Of a DNA stretch of 64,000 bases, positions 22,663 through 31,813 are shown one piece after another. The position numbers and the translations under genes are program-made. The DNA lies in assembly GCA_018780035.1 (NCBI GenBank), contig JADMKE010000001.1, positions 124,001-188,000 of the forward strand, written 5' to 3'. Positions within the stretch are counted from its first letter, which is position 1. Every line of letters starts with the position of its first letter. This stretch comes from Candidatus Sericytochromatia bacterium (GTDB lineage Bacteria > Cyanobacteriota > Sericytochromatia > UBA7694). The notes below the pieces were generated by a model. It was not told the origin of the DNA. It was given only the letters and a program-made list of their open reading frames with translations, and did no database searches.

Positions 22663-25600
22663 CGGTATTTTCCTCGTGGATAGAGAGTTGAAGCAATTCC
22701 AGTTGTGGGGAGGGCTCTCCAAAAGTGGTATCTGAATCACTGCTTTCTAAAGACAGCTCCTCGCTTTTATAATGAAAAAGCTGATAGAGGACAGGCAAAA
22801 CGAACAGAGTCAATAAGGTTGAGGATAAGATGCCTCCAATTACAACAGTAGCCAAAGGGCGTTGAACTTCAGAACCTGTTCCCGTAGCTATCGCCATAGG
22901 AACAAACCCCAGCGAAGCCACCAACGCGGTCATCATAACCGGGCGCAAGCGGGTCATTGCTCCTTCTAGCAATGCGTTATAAAGACTGAACCCCTGATAT
23001 CTGAGTTGTCGGATAAACGTCAACATGACCAAGCCATTCAAAACGGCGACACCCGAAAGGGCAATAAAACCGACACCAGCAGTGATCGAGAAAGGCAATC
23101 CACGCACGGCTAAAGCAGCAATACCACCCGTTAGAGCCAGAGGAACGCCTGAAAATACCAAGAGAGAATCTTTGATGCTGTGAAGTGTGGCATTCAGCAA
23201 GAGCAAAATGAGCACCAAAGCCACTGGAACCACTATTTGAAGTCGCCGGGTCGCAGAGATCAGGTTTTCAAACTCTCCTCCCCATTCCAACCACATACCA
23301 TCAGGCATCTTGACTTTAGATTGGACTTTTTTTTGGGCCTCTGAGACAAAACTTCCCAAATCTCGGCCCTGAACATTTGCACTGACAACAACACGTCGTT
23401 TGCCGTTTTCGCGGCTGATTTGGTTGGGACCCTCGATCATTTCGATGCTCGCAACCTGAGAGAGAGGGATATAAGCAACGGCTTGACCTTCAATTTTAGG
23501 CAAAGGCACAGGCAATTCACGTAAACGTGAAGCATCTTGAAGATATTCTACCGGTAGGCGTACCACAATTTCAAAACGCCTGTCGCCTTCAAAAATTTCT
23601 CCAGCAGGTAAGCCAGAACCTGCCGCCTGAATGATTTCTTGAATATCCCTTACATTCAGCCCATAGCGACGTAAACTTCCAAATTTGGGTTTGATAGTTA
23701 GCACAGACAAACCGCTCACTTGTTCAACCTGTACGTCTTTGGCCCCTGGAATCGCAGACAAAGTATTGGCAATTTTTTGGGCTTCTTGGCGCATCAAATC
23801 AAGGTCTTCTCCATAGACCTTGACAGCAAGGGCCGCTCTAACACCTGAAATCAGCTCGTTGAAGCGCATTTGAATTGGCTGGGCAAATTCATAATTATTG
23901 CCAGGCAGGTCTTGAACCGCTGTACGAATTTTATTCACCAACTCAGATTTAGGCTGCTTGGGCATGGGCCACTCCGATCGGGGCTTCATGATGATATATG
24001 TATCTGCGATGCCTGGTGGCATCGGATCTGTTGCGACCTCAGCCGTGCCTATACGTGCAAAGACTTTTTCGACTTCTGGTACTTTTCTAAGACGGGTTTC
24101 CAGCGCTTCCTGCATTGCAATCGATTGACTCAGACTTGTACCAGGAATACGCAAGGCCTGAACAGTCATATCCCCCTCATCAAGACTGGGAATAAACTCA
24201 CTCCCCATCTTTAAAGCTGCAATACCACTCAGAAAAATTAAGACCCCAGCAGACACAAGAATCACAACCCGGTTGCTCAATGCCCAACTCAAAGCAGGCT
24301 GATAGAGCCGTTTACTTAAACGCACAATCATATTTTCTTGTTCTGCCACCCGACCGCCCATTAATAAAGCAATGGCAGCAGGTACAAAGGTAACGCTCAA
24401 AAGCATGGCTCCTGCCAATGCAACAACGACAGTCAATGCCATCGGTCGGAACATCTTGCCTTCAATACCCTCTAAGGTCAAAATGGGCAAATAGACAACC
24501 ATGATAATTAATTCGCCAAAGAGCAGGGCTTGTCGCGCTTCTTTTGATGCCTCCCAAACGGCATTGAGGCGTTCCTTGAGAGTCAGAGCCCGTCCAAGTT
24601 CATGCTGACGTTCACTCAGATGCCTCAAACAATTTTCGGCAATAACCACTGAACCATCAACAATAATGCCAAAATCCAGCGCTCCCAGGCTCATCAAATT
24701 GGCACTGATTTTCCCAGCAAACATACCAGAGATTGTCCAACACATTGAAAAGGGAATCACCAAGGCAGTAATTAATGCCGCTCTGAAATTGCCCAAGAAT
24801 AAAAACAAAATGACAATGACGAGCAACGCGCCTTCAACCAGATTTTTTTCGACAGTGTGTATGGTTTGGTCAACAAGTGTAGAACGGTTGTAGACAGGAA
24901 CAGCACGAACCCCAGCAGGTAAACTGGCGTTGATGACTTCAAGCCGAGCATGTACAGCCTCAGAGACTTCTCGACTGTTTGCACCCAAAAGCATCACTGC
25001 CGTGCCTAAAACAGTTTCTTTGCCATCACGGGTAGCGGCCCCTGTTCGTAGTTCTCGGCCATATTCTATTCGAGCCACATCACTGAGTGCGACAGGGATT
25101 CCTTTGACATTTTTAAGCAAAATTCGGCCAAGGTCATCACGGTCTTGAAGGCGGCCAGGAACCCTCAAAAGCTGTTGAGTGCCATAAGATTCAAGATAAC
25201 CTGCCCCCACATTGGCATTATTGGCTTCAACAGCAATCACCACATCACGAAAGCTCATACCATAAGCCTGCAGTCTCTCTGGTCGGGGGCTGATCTGAAA
25301 CATTTTACGATAACCACCAATCGTGTTTACCTCTGTAACGCCAGGTACAGTCCTGATTTGTGGGCGAATAACCCAATCCTGAAGCGTGCGTAAAGCAAAT
25401 AAATCATAAGGGCTGCCATCTTTTTGACGTGCATCGGGCTCGGCTTCCACAGTCCACATATAAATTTCACCCAAGCCACTGGCAATCGGCCCCAATTCTG
25501 GTTCAAGGCCAGCTGGTAATTGACTGCGTATTTGTTGAAGTTTTTCATTTAATAACTGTCGAGCAAAGAAGATATCTGTGCCTTCTTCAAAAATAACTGT

Positions 25601-25879
25601 CACTTGAGAAAGTCCATACCGTGAAAGTGAACGTGTACTCTTTAACTTGGGCAATCCTGAAAGAGTTGACTCTATTGGAAACGTGATTTGTTGTTCCGCT
25701 TCTTGGGGGGTATAACCAGGTGCACTGGTATTAATTTGTACCTGTACATTGGTAATATCTGGAACAGCATCTATTGGCAAATGTTGAAAATTATAGACCC
25801 CCAGCAAAGCAATAGCAGCAACAACGAGCAGCACAAACCAGCGCTGCCGGATTGAAAAAGCAAGTATCCGGTTAAACAT
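22649..25879 (-). CDS. czcA: CzcA-type heavy-metal RND pump (divalent cation class)
   Basis: A 1076-residue RND permease with twelve predicted membrane helices and two large periplasmic loops. The TM4 motif is LDFGIIVDGSVVIAENCL; the DFGxxVDG pattern is that of the HME1 class (zinc, cobalt, cadmium or nickel). The three methionines that mark copper pumps are not at the equivalent places: the segment aligned to the first CusA methionine reads DMTVQALRIPG. The start is MFNRILAFSIRQRW. It is followed closely by czcC and preceded by czcB 10 bases upstream. The C-terminal tail is acidic and long. Confidence 0.93.
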   Translation of the reverse strand: MFNRILAFSIRQRWFVLLVVAAIALLGVYNFQHLPIDAVPDITNVQVQINTSAPGYTPQEAEQQITFPIESTLSGLPKLKSTRSLSRYGLSQVTVIFEEGTDIFFARQLLNEKLQQIRSQLPAGLEPELGPIASGLGEIYMWTVEAEPDARQKDGSPYDLFALRTLQDWVIRPQIRTVPGVTEVNTIGGYRKMFQISPRPERLQAYGMSFRDVVIAVEANNANVGAGYLESYGTQQLLRVPGRLQDRDDLGRILLKNVKGIPVALSDVARIEYGRELRTGAATRDGKETVLGTAVMLLGANSREVSEAVHARLEVINASLPAGVRAVPVYNRSTLVDQTIHTVEKNLVEGALLVIVILFLFLGNFRAALITALVIPFSMCWTISGMFAGKISANLMSLGALDFGIIVDGSVVIAENCLRHLSERQHELGRALTLKERLNAVWEASKEARQALLFGELIIMVVYLPILTLEGIEGKMFRPMALTVVVALAGAMLLSVTFVPAAIALLMGGRVAEQENMIVRLSKRLYQPALSWALSNRVVILVSAGVLIFLSGIAALKMGSEFIPSLDEGDMTVQALRIPGTSLSQSIAMQEALETRLRKVPEVEKVFARIGTAEVATDPMPPGIADTYIIMKPRSEWPMPKQPKSELVNKIRTAVQDLPGNNYEFAQPIQMRFNELISGVRAALAVKVYGEDLDLMRQEAQKIANTLSAIPGAKDVQVEQVSGLSVLTIKPKFGSLRRYGLNVRDIQEIIQAAGSGLPAGEIFEGDRRFEIVVRLPVEYLQDASRLRELPVPLPKIEGQAVAYIPLSQVASIEMIEGPNQISRENGKRRVVVSANVQGRDLGSFVSEAQKKVQSKVKMPDGMWLEWGGEFENLISATRRLQIVVPVALVLILLLLNATLHSIKDSLLVFSGVPLALTGGIAALAVRGLPFSITAGVGFIALSGVAVLNGLVMLTFIRQLRYQGFSLYNALLEGAMTRLRPVMMTALVASLGFVPMAIATGTGSEVQRPLATVVIGGILSSTLLTLFVLPVLYQLFHYKSEELSLESSDSDTTFGEPSPQLELLQLSIHEENTDEQK

Positions 25880-25889
25880 GGTTATTCCT

Positions 25890-27641
25890 TTAATGGCTGT
25901 GACTGGCCGTTGATTTTTCGATTTCGGCTTTTAATAAGAAACTGTTATTTGAGACATAAGCCATACCTGCTTCAAGCCCTTCACGCACCTCAACCCAATC
26001 CTGACTACGACGCCCTAACTCAACAGGAACAGCCTGTAAAGCTTCTTCATCACGAACAAAGACAACGTCTTCACCCTCTAATGTTTGTATAGCAGCAGCA
26101 GGAACCGCCAGGGAAACACGATAAGGGTTACTTTGGAGCTGCACAGTCACAAACATACCGGGCTTCCAAATTCGCTGAGAATTTAGCACCTCCGCATGGG
26201 ATTCAGCCGTTCGGCTTGACTCATCTACAGTTGCCCCCAAATGACTAACAATCCCTCCTGTTGAGTATTTGCCTGTTTGAGAAATAATCTCAACACGTTG
26301 TCCCAAGCGCACACTTTCAAGCTGAGATTCAGGAATCATCATTTCAGCCCAAACCTGGCTGAGATCGGCAATCAAAAATGCATCAGCCTCAGCCTGCAGA
26401 GACTCACCTGCGGCAATATGTTTAGAAATAATGGTTCCATTAATAGGCGAACGCAATTCATAGCGGATAGAAGTACCTTTTGTATCCAGGCCCAAAGACT
26501 GCAATTTCTGACGCGCCATGTCTGCTGCAGGAGCCAGAGAGCGCATCTCTTGTTCCCGCTCAAGCAATTGTAATCGTCGGGAACGTTCAGCTTCTTCAAT
26601 CACAGCTTGATAAGCCGAACGGGTTTCTAAAAAAATTTGTTCGGCTTGTTGGTATTCTGCTTGAGATGTCACTTTCTGAGTTAAAAGCGTTTTTTCGCGC
26701 TGGTAGTTTTGATTTGCCAAACGCCATTCAGAATAAGCTTTGAGTAAATTTTGACGATCTGTACCTATCGCCAATCCAAGCAATTCTTGGTGTAAAGATT
26801 CAATATTTTCGCCTTTTTGAAGCCCGCGAATGAGAAGTGTGGTATTGCTAAAAAAACCGCGTTCATATTCATAACGTTTACGTGCCTGTGCATATCGTTG
26901 AGTCGATTGCTGGTAATCTAAACGCAAATCGCCAAGTTCTCGACTTTCAATAACAGCCAGAACCTCACCTTTAGAGACATTTTCGCCCAAATGTCTAAAT
27001 ACCCGTGTAACCAGTCCGCTGATTCTAGGGGTTAAATGAACATATCTATCTTGATCTACCGCAATTTTACCTGGCAATTGCAGAGTGTCACTCAAAAAAC
27101 GTGATCCTGCCCGTGCAAAACCAATATTGCTTTCGCGTAGCTGCTCTCTTGTTAGCTCAAGTCGGTTTTCATGTTTTTCCCAATGAAAATTAGCAGTTTT
27201 TCCTTGAAAAGTCAGTTTCGCCTGCAGCTCAAAAGAATGAGGCTCATCAATCAAAGACTGAGCTATCCAGGACTGCTCTTGTATTTTAAAATTTAGGGGA
27301 TATGCTTTTTCCAGGCGTTTCCAGATTACCTGTAACTGTCCTTGTTGAGGCTCTAGCGTTTTATTGCCATCGGCCAGGGCATAGAAGTGTAACTCTAATT
27401 TTCCCTTGCCTTTCTCACGGGAAACAACCTCAAGTTTAAAGGGCATCTTTGCATCTTCGAGCAAAAGTCCTTCATGTGGACCTTGAGCACTATGCTGATG
27501 TTTTTCTTCATTCTCTCCCCCTTCTTCATGCTCTTCAGCACTTTGTACAGGGGTCAAACTATCCAAGCGCAGCAACGCTACGCCCAAGATTAAACCAAGG
27601 GACAAAACAAAACTTACAATGATCCACTGAAATCGAGACAT
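25890..27641 (-). CDS. czcB: CzcB-type periplasmic adaptor (membrane fusion protein)
   Basis: A 583-residue adaptor, longer than average. An N-terminal anchor (IIVSFVLSLGLILGVALL) is followed by a His/Glu-rich stretch EEHEEGGENEEKHQHS, likely metal-binding, and an extra N-terminal domain up to about residue 170. The core has LTPRISGLVTRVFRHLGENV (barrel-sandwich), a long coiled-coil hairpin rich in Glu/Gln/Arg, and LRSPINGTIISKHIAAGES. It joins CzcA to the outer membrane channel. It ends with SHSH. Confidence 0.9.
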   Translation of the reverse strand: MSRFQWIIVSFVLSLGLILGVALLRLDSLTPVQSAEEHEEGGENEEKHQHSAQGPHEGLLLEDAKMPFKLEVVSREKGKGKLELHFYALADGNKTLEPQQGQLQVIWKRLEKAYPLNFKIQEQSWIAQSLIDEPHSFELQAKLTFQGKTANFHWEKHENRLELTREQLRESNIGFARAGSRFLSDTLQLPGKIAVDQDRYVHLTPRISGLVTRVFRHLGENVSKGEVLAVIESRELGDLRLDYQQSTQRYAQARKRYEYERGFFSNTTLLIRGLQKGENIESLHQELLGLAIGTDRQNLLKAYSEWRLANQNYQREKTLLTQKVTSQAEYQQAEQIFLETRSAYQAVIEEAERSRRLQLLEREQEMRSLAPAADMARQKLQSLGLDTKGTSIRYELRSPINGTIISKHIAAGESLQAEADAFLIADLSQVWAEMMIPESQLESVRLGQRVEIISQTGKYSTGGIVSHLGATVDESSRTAESHAEVLNSQRIWKPGMFVTVQLQSNPYRVSLAVPAAAIQTLEGEDVVFVRDEEALQAVPVELGRRSQDWVEVREGLEAGMAYVSNNSFLLKAEIEKSTASHSH

Positions 27642-27700
27642 AAAAAATCCTTAGATGTTGATCGCTTAAAAATCCATGCACAGCCGTGCGTGGAATGAGA

Positions 27701-28135
27701 TCAAATCAGAAGGACAGTGGAAGGAATGTGGAGAAGTATTTTTGAAGGAGAAACAAGCGGAGGAGGATATGTGAGCAAAGGGGTATTTTTTAAAACAGCA
27801 CTTAAAGGTTGAGGAACAAGTGTCAGTGAAATTTTTTGCAGATCAAAGCTAACACTATTATTGAAATTTTCAGGATTTTGGGTGAAAAAACCCTGGTTAT
27901 CGGGATGTCCTGTCCCAATAAAATAATCCGTGCAATCTTCACAATTGCCCAATTTATCAGATTCTAGCGGGGTTGACTGAGATGCATTAACCATTGCCCA
28001 TTGAGTTAAATCATAGGTTTCAACCGAACTGTGACCATTTTTTTCAACGCAAAAAACCTGCACATGCTTGTCAAAAGCAATATGCAGATTAAAAGTGCAA
28101 TAAAAAAATAAAGTAAGAAAAACCAGAAATCGCAT
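27701..28135 (-). CDS. Small exported protein at the head of the Czc operon, unknown function
   Basis: A 144-residue protein beginning with a signal sequence (RFLVFLTLFFYCTFNLH). Mid-protein it has GNCEDCTDYF, and earlier a VFCVEKNGHSS, so cysteines are conserved in pairs. The C-terminal third is proline and leucine rich. No family recognised. Small exported proteins with a CxxC-type motif often precede czc/cus efflux genes and may help deliver metal; that is inference from position. The ATG with AAGG(T) upstream is chosen over a GTG three codons earlier. A sigma-70 promoter lies about 20 bases upstream. Confidence 0.7.
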   Translation of the reverse strand: MRFLVFLTLFFYCTFNLHIAFDKHVQVFCVEKNGHSSVETYDLTQWAMVNASQSTPLESDKLGNCEDCTDYFIGTGHPDNQGFFTQNPENFNNSVSFDLQKISLTLVPQPLSAVLKNTPLLTYPPPLVSPSKILLHIPSTVLLI

Positions 28136-28155
28136 TAAATACACCTTACCCAGGC

Positions 28156-28185
28156 ATTATAACATTGTTTATTTCTTTTCGGCAA
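28156..28185 (-). promoter_or_regulatory. Sigma-70-like promoter of the Czc operon
   Basis: On the minus strand TTGCCG (28180-28185), 18 bases, then TATAAT (28156-28161). It lies 20 bases before the start of the small exported protein, the first gene of the operon. Confidence 0.65.
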
Positions 28186-28213
28186 GTTCTTTTAACTCAG
28201 TCATACAAACCAA

Positions 28214-28236
28214 AACATTCCTCAATGTGGAAGGTT
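28214..28236. repeat. Dyad AACATTCC-N7-GGAAGGTT (copy 1)
   Basis: Imperfect inverted repeat (7 of 8 arm pairs) with 7-base centre, upstream of the Czc promoter. Its TTCC-N7-GGAA core is the same as in the CueR-type copA promoter at 33152. The same dyad recurs at 28255 and 30472. Confidence 0.55.
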
Positions 28237-28254
28237 GGCTTGACAAAAAGAGAG

Positions 28255-28277
28255 AACATTCCTCATTAAGGAATGTT
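28255..28277. repeat. Dyad AACATTCC-N7-GGAATGTT (copy 2)
   Basis: Perfect 8-base arms around a 7-base centre, followed on the plus strand by a T-rich stretch. It could be a regulator site or a terminator; the repeated occurrence with constant spacing favours a binding site. Confidence 0.55.
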
Positions 28278-28490
28278 TTTTATTTTAAAGCATTATAAAT
28301 TTAAAAATAAAGCTTCTTTAGATCAAAAGCAACTCAATTTAAACATGATTATAATCATGTATCCCTATATAATTAGAATATTCCAGTTATATCAAAGCTT
28401 CTACAAATTAGAATGTTTTGAATTCTCATTCAAGAAATTGCACGGAAAATTTTACTGTATGCCAATAGGACAACAAGAAGGATATTGATT
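28278..28490 (+). promoter_or_regulatory. AT-rich leader of the 28491 gene: palindrome, -10 box and a 9-codon mini-ORF
   Basis: No gene longer than the mini-ORF is seen here. A perfect 16 bp palindrome CATGATTATAATCATG (28344-28359) is followed by TATAAT (28368-28373). At 28459 the frame ATGCCAATAGGACAACAAGA... encodes MPIGQQEGY and stops at TGA, 2 bases before the ATG of the next gene. The start of this mini-ORF resembles the start of the PLP-enzyme gene at 30633 (ATGCCAACAGGACAAC). Confidence 0.55.
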
Positions 28491-29108
28491 ATGGGCAATA
28501 TAAATAAGCTGCCAGCGAATATCATCAGTTCTACTCCACCCAAAGCTGAAATCATCGGTTCTTCACAGGCCCTTGCAAATAACCCCCCAAGCCCACAAGT
28601 AGCGGCTGAAGCACAGATAACCCCAGATAAATTAGAGGTTAGCCAATCTGGCTCAGATTGGGGCAAGACAGCCAAGACCGTGGCGACAAAGCTTGCGGGA
28701 AAAGCCATTGAAGAGTCCCTGCATATTGGCATGAGGGTAGGGGTGCAATACACCAGTAATAAGTTGTCACAGCAAGTCATCGGCGGGGCCTCGAAAGAGA
28801 TTGTTGGGGGCACATCTGCAAAAGTTGTAGGGATGCTTGGAGCGAAAGCATCCAGTCGTCTGTCTTCAGCCGTCCCCTATGTTGCAGCCACCGTTGTTGC
28901 AGGCTTTGCTGTCCTGGATGTAAAAAATGCCATCGAATTATCCAGAGACCAAAATGTAAGCAGTGTGAGTAAAGCTTTGGCCTGGACAACAGTTGGAATG
29001 GATGCCATCTCTGTTGTGACAACAGCCACAAATAAAGGAGCTACCCTTGGTTGGGTTGCCATTGGCCTGGGCATTGGTTCCAGTGTTTTGTCAGAAATCT
29101 TAAAGTAG
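28491..29108 (+). CDS. Gly/Ala-rich hydrophobic protein without signal peptide, unknown
   Basis: A 205-residue protein. The first ~55 residues are polar and proline-rich (MGNINKLPANIISSTPPKAE). The rest is rich in Gly, Ala, Val and Ser with two strongly hydrophobic runs, AVPYVAATVVAGFAVLDV and TLGWVAIGLGIGSSVLSEIL. No family recognised. The pattern (signal-less, disordered front, hydrophobic hairpin at the back) is seen in some secreted or pore-forming effectors, but nothing specific supports that. AAGGA is well placed before the ATG. It is followed after 11 bases by the MshEN/lipobox/C39 gene, so the two probably act together. Confidence 0.65.
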   Translation: MGNINKLPANIISSTPPKAEIIGSSQALANNPPSPQVAAEAQITPDKLEVSQSGSDWGKTAKTVATKLAGKAIEESLHIGMRVGVQYTSNKLSQQVIGGASKEIVGGTSAKVVGMLGAKASSRLSSAVPYVAATVVAGFAVLDVKNAIELSRDQNVSSVSKALAWTTVGMDAISVVTTATNKGATLGWVAIGLGIGSSVLSEILK

Positions 29109-29119
29109 CTATTTTTAAT

Positions 29120-30406
29120 ATGTCCACCGATAAACATAATCTGGCACCCACTCACAAACCTTGCAGAATTGGTGATCAGCTGCGCCAAGCCAATTGGGTT
29201 TCACGCTTTCAAATTAAGCAAGCTTTAACCGAGCAAAAAAGAGCGCCTGAAAAGTTGGGGCGGATTTTAAAAAAACTGGGGTTTTTACCTGAATCCACCA
29301 ACAGTTTAAGCTCAGCCTCAAAACAGGTGAAATCAGCCCCTTTGGGTGAACGGTTATTGCGCTCGGGCTGGATTACCCAGGACGAATTGAATTCGGCTTT
29401 GCAAGAACAGTATGAGACAGAAGAAGAGCTTGGCTCGCTCCTAGTGCGCAAAGGTTGTTTGGCTCCACATCAATTGGAGCAGGCCTTGACAGAGCTTTTG
29501 CTGGAACGCACCCAGCGACACAGACAAAAATTAGGCTGTATTTTACTTCAGACCCAACAAATTTCTCATTGGCAATTAGACAAAGCCCTGAGCCAGCAGC
29601 AAAGAAAAGAGCCTTTGGGACAAATCCTCTTGCGGCTCAACTGGCTTTGCCCTCAGAAATTGGCCCAGGCTTTGCGCCTTCAGAAAAAATTATTGCGCAG
29701 CGCTGCTGCAGCTTTCTTGGGAAGCAGCCTTTTATTGGCCTGCCAGCCCCCAACCGTCCCTTTGCAATTTGCAGATGCAGGCAATCTCAATGCTCCCCCC
29801 GTCTACCAGGTACAGTCACAGGCCAATCTCAATGGGGCTTTTAAGACTTTAAGTGTCAAGGAGGCGGCTGACCACGATGTTAAAATTCGCATTTATCAAA
29901 ATGGCAGCAAAGTAATTGAAAACGTGCCTTTCTTTCGACAAGGCAGAGACAATACCTGCGGACAAGCCGTTGTTGCCATGGTGACCAATTTCTGGGGAAT
30001 GAAAACCACTTACCAAAACCTGGTGGATAAAGAAAATCCGCTTAATCTGGCCACATCAGCGGGAATGTTGAGCAGCTCCTTTCGCGCGAAAGGACTGGCC
30101 GCCCAAGATTTTCGCCGAGGGGATCTGACCAATATTCTCGATGAGATAAACAAAGGGCGTCCAACGCCTGTCTTGTTGGATTTTGGCAATATCCAAAGTG
30201 CCCATTATGTGGTTGTTGTGGGCTATAACATGAAAAAAGGCACCTTTATTATGCACGACAGCTTGGAAGGTCCTTATGTTGAAATGGATCAAATGGCCTT
30301 TTTAAAAATGTGGGAAAACAAATCTGTGAGAAATATCTTGCCGGTGGGAGCAGACAATTACCAAAGGCTGATGTTTCGCGTCTTTCATCCAGAACAGAAC
30401 GGATGA
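29120..30406 (+). CDS. MshEN-repeat protein with central lipobox and C-terminal C39-like papain domain (copy 1)
   Basis: A 428-residue mosaic. Residues about 15-200 contain GspE-N/MshEN-like units: RIGDQLRQANWVSRFQIKQA with KLGRILKKLGFL; PLGERLLRSGWITQDELNSA with ELGSLLVRKGCL; KLGCILLQTQQISHWQLDKA with PLGQILLRLNWL. A hydrophobic stretch ending LLLAC (Cys208) looks like an internal lipoprotein signal. After it comes a C39_2-type papain fold with NVPFFRQGRDNTCGQAVVAM (Cys280), AHYVVVVGYN (His362) and MHDSLEG (Asp380). MshEN domains can bind cyclic di-GMP. A near-identical copy lies at 48806-50089. The ribosome site is weak. Confidence 0.8.
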   Translation: MSTDKHNLAPTHKPCRIGDQLRQANWVSRFQIKQALTEQKRAPEKLGRILKKLGFLPESTNSLSSASKQVKSAPLGERLLRSGWITQDELNSALQEQYETEEELGSLLVRKGCLAPHQLEQALTELLLERTQRHRQKLGCILLQTQQISHWQLDKALSQQQRKEPLGQILLRLNWLCPQKLAQALRLQKKLLRSAAAAFLGSSLLLACQPPTVPLQFADAGNLNAPPVYQVQSQANLNGAFKTLSVKEAADHDVKIRIYQNGSKVIENVPFFRQGRDNTCGQAVVAMVTNFWGMKTTYQNLVDKENPLNLATSAGMLSSSFRAKGLAAQDFRRGDLTNILDEINKGRPTPVLLDFGNIQSAHYVVVVGYNMKKGTFIMHDSLEGPYVEMDQMAFLKMWENKSVRNILPVGADNYQRLMFRVFHPEQNG

Positions 30407-30471
30407 TTTGCTTTTCTCAAAAAAAATAACCTTCCCCATTAAGTAAGAAAGACTCTATAAATAGCGATGAA

Positions 30472-30494
30472 AACATTCCTTATTCAGGAATGTT
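30472..30494. repeat. Dyad AACATTCC-N7-GGAATGTT (copy 3)
   Basis: Perfect 8-base arms with a 7-base centre, matching the copy at 28255. It lies upstream of an ACATGATT element, a CTATATAA -10-like box and the PLP-enzyme start, in the same order as in the leader of the 28491 gene. Confidence 0.55.
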
Positions 30495-30632
30495 TTGTCT
30501 TTTAAAATCAAATATTGATAAAAATAAATAAATTTTAACCTAAAAAACTTTTAAAGTTAAACATGATTTCACCTTCAATGTCTATATAAAAAGAGAGAGC
30601 CAATCAAAAAATTGAATGAGGAATCTTACCCT

Positions 30633-31724
30633 ATGCCAACAGGACAACTCAACGAGCACAAACTCTCCTTTCAAGGACATCAAAATATCAGCACATTTTC
30701 TTGGCTGCGTGAAGATGTCACTCAAGCGGTTGGAATGGTTCCAACTGTTTCATTGCAAAGCTTGCACCCTGTGTGCAAAACCCGCTTTTGCCATATTAAA
30801 CTTGAAAGTTGTAATCCTGGGGGATCTATCAAAGAAAAAAATGCGGTTTATCTGGTTGATGATGCAGAAGCCCAAGGATTACTGAAACCCGGTGGCACAA
30901 TCATTGAATCCAGTTCGGGAAATTTTGGTATTGGCTTGGCGATTGTTGCAGCAGCACGTGGGTATCGGGTAAAAATTGTCGTGGATGCAAAAACAGCCCC
31001 GCCCATGCGGCGCATGCTTTTGGCTTACGGAGCCGAGTTGGTTGATGTTCCACTCAGTGAGGCCGATGCGGGAGGGTCTATGCAAAAGGCGCGTATGCGC
31101 AAGGCAAAAGAATTGGCTGATACCACTCCCAATTCATGGTATCCCTGTCAGCATCTCAACCCAGTCAACACAGATGCCCATGCTTTTTATACGGCCAAAG
31201 AAATTGAAGAGACCTTTGGTGACAGCTTAGATGCAGTTGTGGTTGGGGTGAGTACCGCAGGGCAAATTATGGGCATAGCCAAACATCTCAAAAAACGCTA
31301 TCCTGCCATTCAGGTGATTGGTGTCGATGTTTTGGGCTCAGTGATTATGGGAACGCCTGCCAGTCCTTATAAAATGACAGGTGTTGGCCTGTCGTTTATT
31401 CCGCCCAATCTGGATTATCAATTGTTGGATGCTGGTTATGTTGTGCCTGAGTCTCTGTCTTATACTGTTTGTCATGCTTTGGCCCAGCGCGAAGGCTTGT
31501 TATTGGGAGCTTCGACAGGTGCGATTGTGTCTGCTGGGTTACATTTGGCAACACAAATGGCCCCTGGGAGCCGTATCTTAATGATTAATCCTGACCGGGG
31601 AGATCGCTATCTGGAAACGGTTTATGATACCGCTTGGATCTCTCAAAATGGTTTTGAAATTTATCCGTTTGAAAATATTCCTTCACATATTGCCCGTTTA
31701 AATCCAATTCGTTTCTCTGCATAA
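30633..31724 (+). CDS. PLP-dependent cysteine synthase/SbnA-like enzyme
   Basis: A 363-residue fold-type II PLP enzyme. The PLP lysine is Lys67 in NPGGSIKEKNAVYLV; the substrate loop is SSSGNFGIGLAIVAAARGY; the phosphate-binding loop is VVGVSTAGQIMGIAKHLKKR; and the late segment is PDRGDRYLETVYDTAWISQN. The last feature and the length resemble SbnA, which makes N-(1-amino-1-carboxy-2-ethyl)-glutamate for staphyloferrin B, as well as standard cysteine synthases. Which reaction applies is open. An N-terminal extension of about 45 residues precedes the core. The ATG with GAGG upstream is preferred over a TTG seven codons earlier. It lies between the C39 gene and an exporter. Confidence 0.85.
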   Translation: MPTGQLNEHKLSFQGHQNISTFSWLREDVTQAVGMVPTVSLQSLHPVCKTRFCHIKLESCNPGGSIKEKNAVYLVDDAEAQGLLKPGGTIIESSSGNFGIGLAIVAAARGYRVKIVVDAKTAPPMRRMLLAYGAELVDVPLSEADAGGSMQKARMRKAKELADTTPNSWYPCQHLNPVNTDAHAFYTAKEIEETFGDSLDAVVVGVSTAGQIMGIAKHLKKRYPAIQVIGVDVLGSVIMGTPASPYKMTGVGLSFIPPNLDYQLLDAGYVVPESLSYTVCHALAQREGLLLGASTGAIVSAGLHLATQMAPGSRILMINPDRGDRYLETVYDTAWISQNGFEIYPFENIPSHIARLNPIRFSA

Positions 31725-31731
31725 GTATCAG

Positions 31732-31776
31732 ACAGGATGGGGTAAAGGCAGTTTCTTTGCCCCATCCTGTTTTGTA
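31732..31776 (+). terminator. Rho-independent terminator after the PLP-enzyme gene
   Basis: Perfect 11 bp stem ACAGGATGGGG (31732-31742) with CCCCATCCTGT (31760-31770), further AAAG/CTTT pairs inside, then TTTGTATAAT. The TATAAT just after it (31774-31779) may serve as the -10 of the exporter gene. Confidence 0.85.
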
Positions 31777-31813
31777 TAATGATGACACTTCAAATGAAAA
31801 TGAATAATGGCCT

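Noticed and set aside
28485-30406. Class IIb bacteriocin with C39 leader peptidase and ABC exporter
   Set aside because: The 205-residue protein is too long and lacks a double-glycine leader; the papain domain is not joined to an ABC transporter.
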